In this document: positions 60,297 to 64,000 of the stretch, piece by piece
How positions within the stretch are numbered: the first letter of the stretch is position 1
Layout: each line of letters opens with the position of its first letter
Origin: Siminovitchia sediminis
GTDB lineage: Bacteria; Bacillota; Bacilli; Bacillales; Bacillaceae_C
Assembly (NCBI RefSeq): GCF_042680885.1
Contig: NZ_JBHUEO010000012.1
Span: forward strand, 49,171 to 113,170
DNA length: 64,000 nt
Reading direction: 5' to 3'
Position numbers and translations under genes: made by a program
Notes under the pieces: generated by a model
The model's input: only the letters and a program-made list of their open reading frames with translations
What the model was told of the DNA's origin: nothing
Databases searched by the model: none

Positions 60297-61728
60297 CTTT
60301 TTCACCTCCGTTTTTCCGATATTTTCTTTGGATGGCTTCTAATTTTCTTTTTCTTTCTTCAAAATCCTGCTGGTTTACAGCTTGTACCGCTTGTGGCTGG
60401 GGTGGGGGGGATTCCTGGTCCTGGTCCTGCATAATAAACCAGTCCGGCAGTTTCTCGGTCCGTATGGGCTTCCGGCGCTTTTGTCCGCTTTCTTTTTTAT
60501 CTGCGGCCCATTTCTGATATTGGCGGTGCTCATTGATTGCCAATTCCATTGCTTCTTTGACCGTTTTTACTTTTTTTCGTGCCCAATGAGACGCAATCTT
60601 TTCCATATAGTTTTTGGATAGTTTCATATCAGTCTTTAGCATGACATAGTGGATCAGCACATTCATGACTCCCGGTTCCAGTTGCTGGCCAAGCATAACT
60701 TCCTCCACCGCAGTCAAGTCGGAAACAGCCGGCTGAGCCCCTTCGGAAAGGTCAATTAACAGCTGGCGGGGAGAGGTCGTTTCCAAGTAAAAGATCAGTT
60801 TGCTTTCCTTTGTTTCTCCCGGACTGACCATGTCACGGTACATGGGAGATTGGTGCCGATAGACCAACTGTGGCAGCTTGTCCCCATTTTCTAATTGATA
60901 CCAGTCTCTGGCTGCTTTTCTTAATTCATCCAAGTCAATTTGGTCATCTGGAGTCATGCTGGAAAGGACAATTTTTTGCATATCTATCTCGTTAATAGAA
61001 TATAAAAAAGAGAGTTTGACGATTGTATCCCTGACTGTTTCAGTAAAAGCTCTCCGTGGAACCATGGCGGCAGATAATCCGGAAAAAAACAAATCAAACT
61101 GGAATTGGTCTTCATAAATATGTATAGGTTCAGGCCTCTCACGGTGTATAAATCTCATCTGGGAATCTGGCAGACTGGCTTCCTGGCCTTCCGCATTTTT
61201 CAGTGCCCTCACGTTCATGGATGTATACACATCTTGAAAGGAACGGGTCACTTCAGAAAACTCTTCTTTGTTGACAGCCGCGTCTGAAAAAATCCTTTTT
61301 AACTTTGAAAAATGGGTGTGCCCCAGCTGCTGATATAAATAAATATTCAGCATCCCATCTGTAAAAAACTGTTCGGCCGATAATGGCGGCTGCAACTCAT
61401 AGATATAAGATCGATGATCTGGTTCTTCCTTCAAAAAAGTTTTTAATAATCCCATTCCCTCCAGCTTTAACCGGGCCTGGAATATCTCATCCAAGTTCAT
61501 CCCCAACAGATCCATTAATTGATAATGATTCCATTCCTCTGACCAAAGGCGGCTTTCTTCCACCATATAGGCAAGGGTTGTATATAGATTCGTGGAGAGA
61601 ACCCCCATTAAAGGCTGATATAAAAAAGAAATGATTTTCTTGTCATGATCAGAAATTTGGCCATTCATTACTGCATAAAAACCATCTACAGGCTGTACTT
61701 CATTCCAATATTGTTTCAAGCCAAACAC
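60283..61728 (-). CDS. dnaB: Replication initiation and membrane attachment protein DnaB
   Basis: 481 residues. The N-terminal winged-helix region (DKKIISFLYQPLMGVLSTNL) is followed by two DnaB/DnaD (DDBH) domains, the second with VMNVLIHYVMLKTDMKLSKN and IASHWARKKVKTVKEAMELA. The basic C-terminal tail is RKRKLEAIQRKYRKNGGEKG. It bridges DnaD at the origin and DnaI loader. It lies between nrdR and dnaI as in B. subtilis. Confidence 0.97.
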   Translation of the reverse strand: MFGLKQYWNEVQPVDGFYAVMNGQISDHDKKIISFLYQPLMGVLSTNLYTTLAYMVEESRLWSEEWNHYQLMDLLGMNLDEIFQARLKLEGMGLLKTFLKEEPDHRSYIYELQPPLSAEQFFTDGMLNIYLYQQLGHTHFSKLKRIFSDAAVNKEEFSEVTRSFQDVYTSMNVRALKNAEGQEASLPDSQMRFIHRERPEPIHIYEDQFQFDLFFSGLSAAMVPRRAFTETVRDTIVKLSFLYSINEIDMQKIVLSSMTPDDQIDLDELRKAARDWYQLENGDKLPQLVYRHQSPMYRDMVSPGETKESKLIFYLETTSPRQLLIDLSEGAQPAVSDLTAVEEVMLGQQLEPGVMNVLIHYVMLKTDMKLSKNYMEKIASHWARKKVKTVKEAMELAINEHRQYQKWAADKKESGQKRRKPIRTEKLPDWFIMQDQDQESPPPQPQAVQAVNQQDFEERKRKLEAIQRKYRKNGGEKGGEH

Positions 61729-61732
61729 ACTT

Positions 61733-62191
61733 TCACTGTTCTTTTTTAATTAAATCTTTCAATTCATCCAGAAACACATTGATGTCTTTAAATTGCCTAT
61801 ATACTGAAGCAAATCGGACATATGCCACTTCATCCACTTTGGCAAGTTTATCCATCACCATTTCTCCAATTGCTTCTGAATTTACTTCGGCCTGCCCCAT
61901 ATTACGCAATTCTCTTTCAATCTCATTTGTAATGGCATCCAGCTGTTCCAAGGCCACAGGCCGTTTTTCACAGGCACGAATTAACCCCCGTAAAATCTTA
62001 TCACGGCTGAATTCTTCACGGGTTCCCTCTTTCTTAATGACAATCAGCGGCATCTCTTCCACACGTTCAAAAGTGGTAAATCGATAGGAACATTTTTCAC
62101 ACTCACGCCTTCTTCTGATTGACCTCATTTCGTCTGCAGGCCTTGAATCCACGACACGCGTACCATTATGACTGCATGAAGGGCATCTCAT
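61733..62191 (-). CDS. nrdR: Transcriptional repressor NrdR
   Basis: 152 residues. The zinc ribbon CPSCSHNGTRVVDSR ... CEKCSYRFTTFERVE is followed by an ATP-cone (VIKKEGTREEFSRDKILRGL). It represses ribonucleotide reductase genes when dATP is high. Co-transcribed with dnaB 4 nt downstream. The ATG follows GGAGCTGAAAAAA. Confidence 0.97.
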   Translation of the reverse strand: MRCPSCSHNGTRVVDSRPADEMRSIRRRRECEKCSYRFTTFERVEEMPLIVIKKEGTREEFSRDKILRGLIRACEKRPVALEQLDAITNEIERELRNMGQAEVNSEAIGEMVMDKLAKVDEVAYVRFASVYRQFKDINVFLDELKDLIKKEQ

Positions 62192-62497
62192 TTTTTTCAG
62201 CTCCGTTCAGGTGTTTGCTTCATTTCATTATACAGTAAAAGGGTGGGAAAGAAAAAGGGGAAAACTGGATGAAAGGAACACTCCTGATGCTGCTCTGGAA
62301 CCTAATGTAACTGAAAAAAACCACACTAGGATTACAGTCGATGTCTCATGTGCTGAGATGACCGGAATACTGTAAATCCTGAACCTATACTGTTGTAATG
62401 GGGATCCCCCGTATGAAGAGAAAGGACAGGTGGACTCAAATCAGAGGATTCAATGATTGGGGAAGCGCACTCCAGCTCTGAATGAGGCGGGTCATAA
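62192..62497. other. Stretch between nrdR and gapB without a gene
   Basis: In B. subtilis speD lies between nrdR and gapB. No decarboxylase text or other coding sequence is found here, so speD is absent from this position. Confidence 0.55.
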
Positions 62498-62534
62498 GAA
62501 AGGGACCCTCCAAAAACATTGGATGGGTCCCTTT
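62498..62534 (-). terminator. Terminator of gapB
   Basis: AAAGGGACCCATCC / GGAGGGTCCCTTT stem around AATGTTTTT, followed by CTT on the minus strand; the T-tract is weak. Confidence 0.7.
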
Positions 62535-62540
62535 TATGAA

Positions 62541-63569
62541 TTAACCAGCTTTTGCTTCTTTTTTATCCAGTAAGGATGCTACGTACGAAACAAGGTCAAC
62601 TACGCGGGAAGAATAGCCCCACTCATTGTCATACCAAGCGAGTACTTTCAATTTAGTGTCTTCCATAACGATCGTGGAAAGGCCATCCACAATGGCAGAA
62701 TTAGGATTTGTATTGAAGTCCACGGAAACAAGCGGCTCCGTAGTAAAATCCAAAATTCCTTTTAATGGGCCGTTTGCTGCTGTTTCAAAAGCTTTATTGA
62801 CATCCTGGACTGTCACTGAGCGCTTCACATCTACAGTAAGGTCAACTAAAGATACGTTGGGAGTAGGTACACGCAAGGCCATTCCGTGAAGTTTGCCTTT
62901 CAAATGCGGTAAAACCAATGCCAATGCTTTGGCAGCTCCTGTAGTTGTAGGGATGATGGATTGTGCGCATGCACGAGCACGACGAAGATCTTTATGCGGA
63001 TTGTCAAGATTCTTTTGATCGTTTGTGTATGCATGAACAGTTGTCATCAAACCATTTTCGATGCCAAATTCGTCATCAATCACTTTGGCAACCGGTGCAA
63101 GACAGTTTGTTGTACAGGATGCATTAGAGATGATATCGTGTTGATCGATATCCAAGGCTTTATCGTTTACACCCATGACAATCGTTACATCTTCATTTTT
63201 ACCAGGTGCCGTCAAAACAACTTTTCTTGCCCCTGCCTCGAGATGCAACGCAGCTTTATCACGGGAGTTAAATGCTCCTGTTGCTTCAATGACAATATCT
63301 ATACCCAATTCTCCCCAAGGAAGTTCCTGAGGATTACGGTTACTTAATAATTTTATTTCTTTGCCATTCACGACCAAAGAATTTTCTTTTGCCTGTACAT
63401 CTGCTTCGAAAATTCCATGAGTTGTGTCATACTTAATTAAATGGGCAAGTGTTTCTGCTGGATAGCTGGCATTAACCGCTACAATGTTGAAACGGTCTTC
63501 CATAATCGCCTTTCTAAATACCATGCGGCCGATACGGCCAAAACCATTAATTGCAACATTAGCCTTCAT
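62541..63569 (-). CDS. gapB: NADP-dependent glyceraldehyde-3-phosphate dehydrogenase GapB (gluconeogenic)
   Basis: 342 residues. The Rossmann start is VAINGFGRIGRMVFRKAI, the catalytic Cys152 is in NASCTTNCLAPVAKV, and the end is WYDNEWGYSSRVVDLVSY. After the second strand the text is VNASYPAETLAH rather than an Asp-containing NAD pocket, as in B. subtilis GapB, which prefers NADP and runs in the gluconeogenic direction. Two CcpN-like boxes at the promoter (63592-63634) agree with repression on glucose. The ATG follows AGGGGGC at 11 nt. Confidence 0.97.
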   Translation of the reverse strand: MKANVAINGFGRIGRMVFRKAIMEDRFNIVAVNASYPAETLAHLIKYDTTHGIFEADVQAKENSLVVNGKEIKLLSNRNPQELPWGELGIDIVIEATGAFNSRDKAALHLEAGARKVVLTAPGKNEDVTIVMGVNDKALDIDQHDIISNASCTTNCLAPVAKVIDDEFGIENGLMTTVHAYTNDQKNLDNPHKDLRRARACAQSIIPTTTGAAKALALVLPHLKGKLHGMALRVPTPNVSLVDLTVDVKRSVTVQDVNKAFETAANGPLKGILDFTTEPLVSVDFNTNPNSAIVDGLSTIVMEDTKLKVLAWYDNEWGYSSRVVDLVSYVASLLDKKEAKAG

Positions 63570-63591
63570 AATAACCGGGAGCCCCCTATAT

Positions 63592-63634
63592 AGTGTTATA
63601 CTAAATTTCGTATGGTCGTAAATAGTATAACATA
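63592..63634 (-). promoter_or_regulatory. gapB promoter region with two CcpN-like boxes
   Basis: On the minus strand TATGTTATACT (63624-63634) contains the -10 TATACT and fits the CcpN consensus TRTGHYATAYW as I recall it at all 11 positions. On the plus strand AGTGTTATACT (63592-63602) fits 10 of 11. They face each other with centres 32 bp apart, around the predicted start. A good -35 is not visible. Confidence 0.6.
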
Positions 63635-63672
63635 ATTCATAAAAAAAGAAAGATGAAAATGTTTACTTTTAT

Positions 63673-64000
63673 TCGAAAAGCGGAAGCGCCTGGCTAGCCC
63701 CGACAAGCATAAGACGAGCGCAGAATGAAGGCGTTCTTTGCCTTCAGCTGCGATTGGCTTATGACCTCGAGGGGCTAGGCGCTGCAGCTGGACATTCGAA
63801 AAGCGGAAGCGCCTGGCTCAGCCCCGACAAGCATAAGACGAGCGCAGAATGAAGGCGTTCTTTGCCTTCAGCTACGATTGGCTTATGACCTCGAGGGGCT
63901 AGGCGCTGCAGCTGGACACTCGAAAAGCGGAAGCGCCTGGCTCAGCCCCGACAAGCATAAGACGAGCGCAGAATGAAGGCGTTCTTTGCCTTCAGCTGCG
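63673..64000. repeat. Tandem array of a ~124-bp structured repeat (at least 2.6 copies)
   Basis: Copies begin at 63673, 63796 and 63920; the last is cut by the window end. Each starts TCGAAAAGCGGAAGCGCCTG and can fold into one long hairpin: GCGCCTGGCTCAGCCCC pairs with GGGGCTAGGCGC, CATAAG with CTTATG, and an inner GAAGGCG/TGCCTTC hairpin caps it. Copies differ at few bases (one missing C in copy 1, TGCG/TACG, ATTCG/ACTCG). The pattern resembles dispersed elements common in Bacillaceae. A divergent relative lies at 13260-13371. Confidence 0.9.

Overview
The window comes from a low-to-moderate GC, endospore-forming member of the Bacillaceae. The evidence is the gene content and order: gerE, sspI and ytxC (sporulation and germination), the sdhCAB / uvrC / trxA / etfAB / fadB-fadR-lcfA / mutS2-polX-cvpA-zapA block, pheST, infC-rpmI-rplT, thrS, dnaBI, nrdR and gapB. 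These run as in Bacillus subtilis, almost all on the minus strand. I cannot assign a genus. The repeats and the gene losses indicate a lineage other than B. subtilis itself.

Positions 1-17600 are an accessory, partly decayed metabolic region. It holds the 5' end of a butanediol dehydrogenase gene, an internally deleted SDR remnant, an operon of two extradiol-type (MhqO-like) dioxygenases with a MarR/MhqR-like regulator, an ECF transporter S component, and a frameshifted 2Fe-2S ferredoxin. Next come an acetoin/butanediol SDR, a BCCT-EamA-MmgE/PrpD operon, the scar of a Rieske oxygenase with its ferredoxin, an MDR dehydrogenase and an old yellow enzyme with a C-terminal extension. The region ends with an N-terminally truncated DddP-like M24 protein and a broken IS256-family element. 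B. subtilis-like synteny stops exactly at gerE.

Positions 17600-31930 hold the conserved block gerE, a pseudogenised thioesterase (ysmA), sdhBAC, yslB (plus strand), lysC behind a lysine riboswitch, uvrC, trxA, and the fatty-acid oxidation cluster etfA-etfB-fadB-fadR-lcfA. That cluster has a perfect-looking FadR operator, placed in front of fadR. Positions 32140-43020 hold a DUF350 gene with a 27-codon membrane peptide, mutS2, polX, cvpA, zapA and rnhC. They also hold an array of about 50-bp hairpin repeats, an MFS exporter, an NRDE protein and ctaG.

Positions 43250-55670 hold pheT-pheS behind a T-box, a TrmH-type methyltransferase, sspI, a small export protein, an M42 peptidase, an all-alpha dUTPase-like protein, and ysdB with a SigW promoter. 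They also hold a PadR-DUF2812 pair with two palindromic operators, a TVP38 protein, rplT-rpmI-infC behind an L20 leader (infC starts with ATT), and a YusW-like lipoprotein. Positions 56170-64000 hold thrS behind a T-box, ytxC, dnaI, dnaB, nrdR and gapB with two CcpN-like boxes. The window ends in a tandem array of a roughly 124-bp structured repeat.

The core genes serve central functions: TCA cycle, beta-oxidation, translation, replication initiation, gluconeogenesis. The island looks like the residue of catabolic pathways for aromatics or quinones, butanediol/acetoin and possibly betaine/DMSP-type osmolytes. Several of its members are dead. I see no rRNA or tRNA gene, CRISPR array or prophage.
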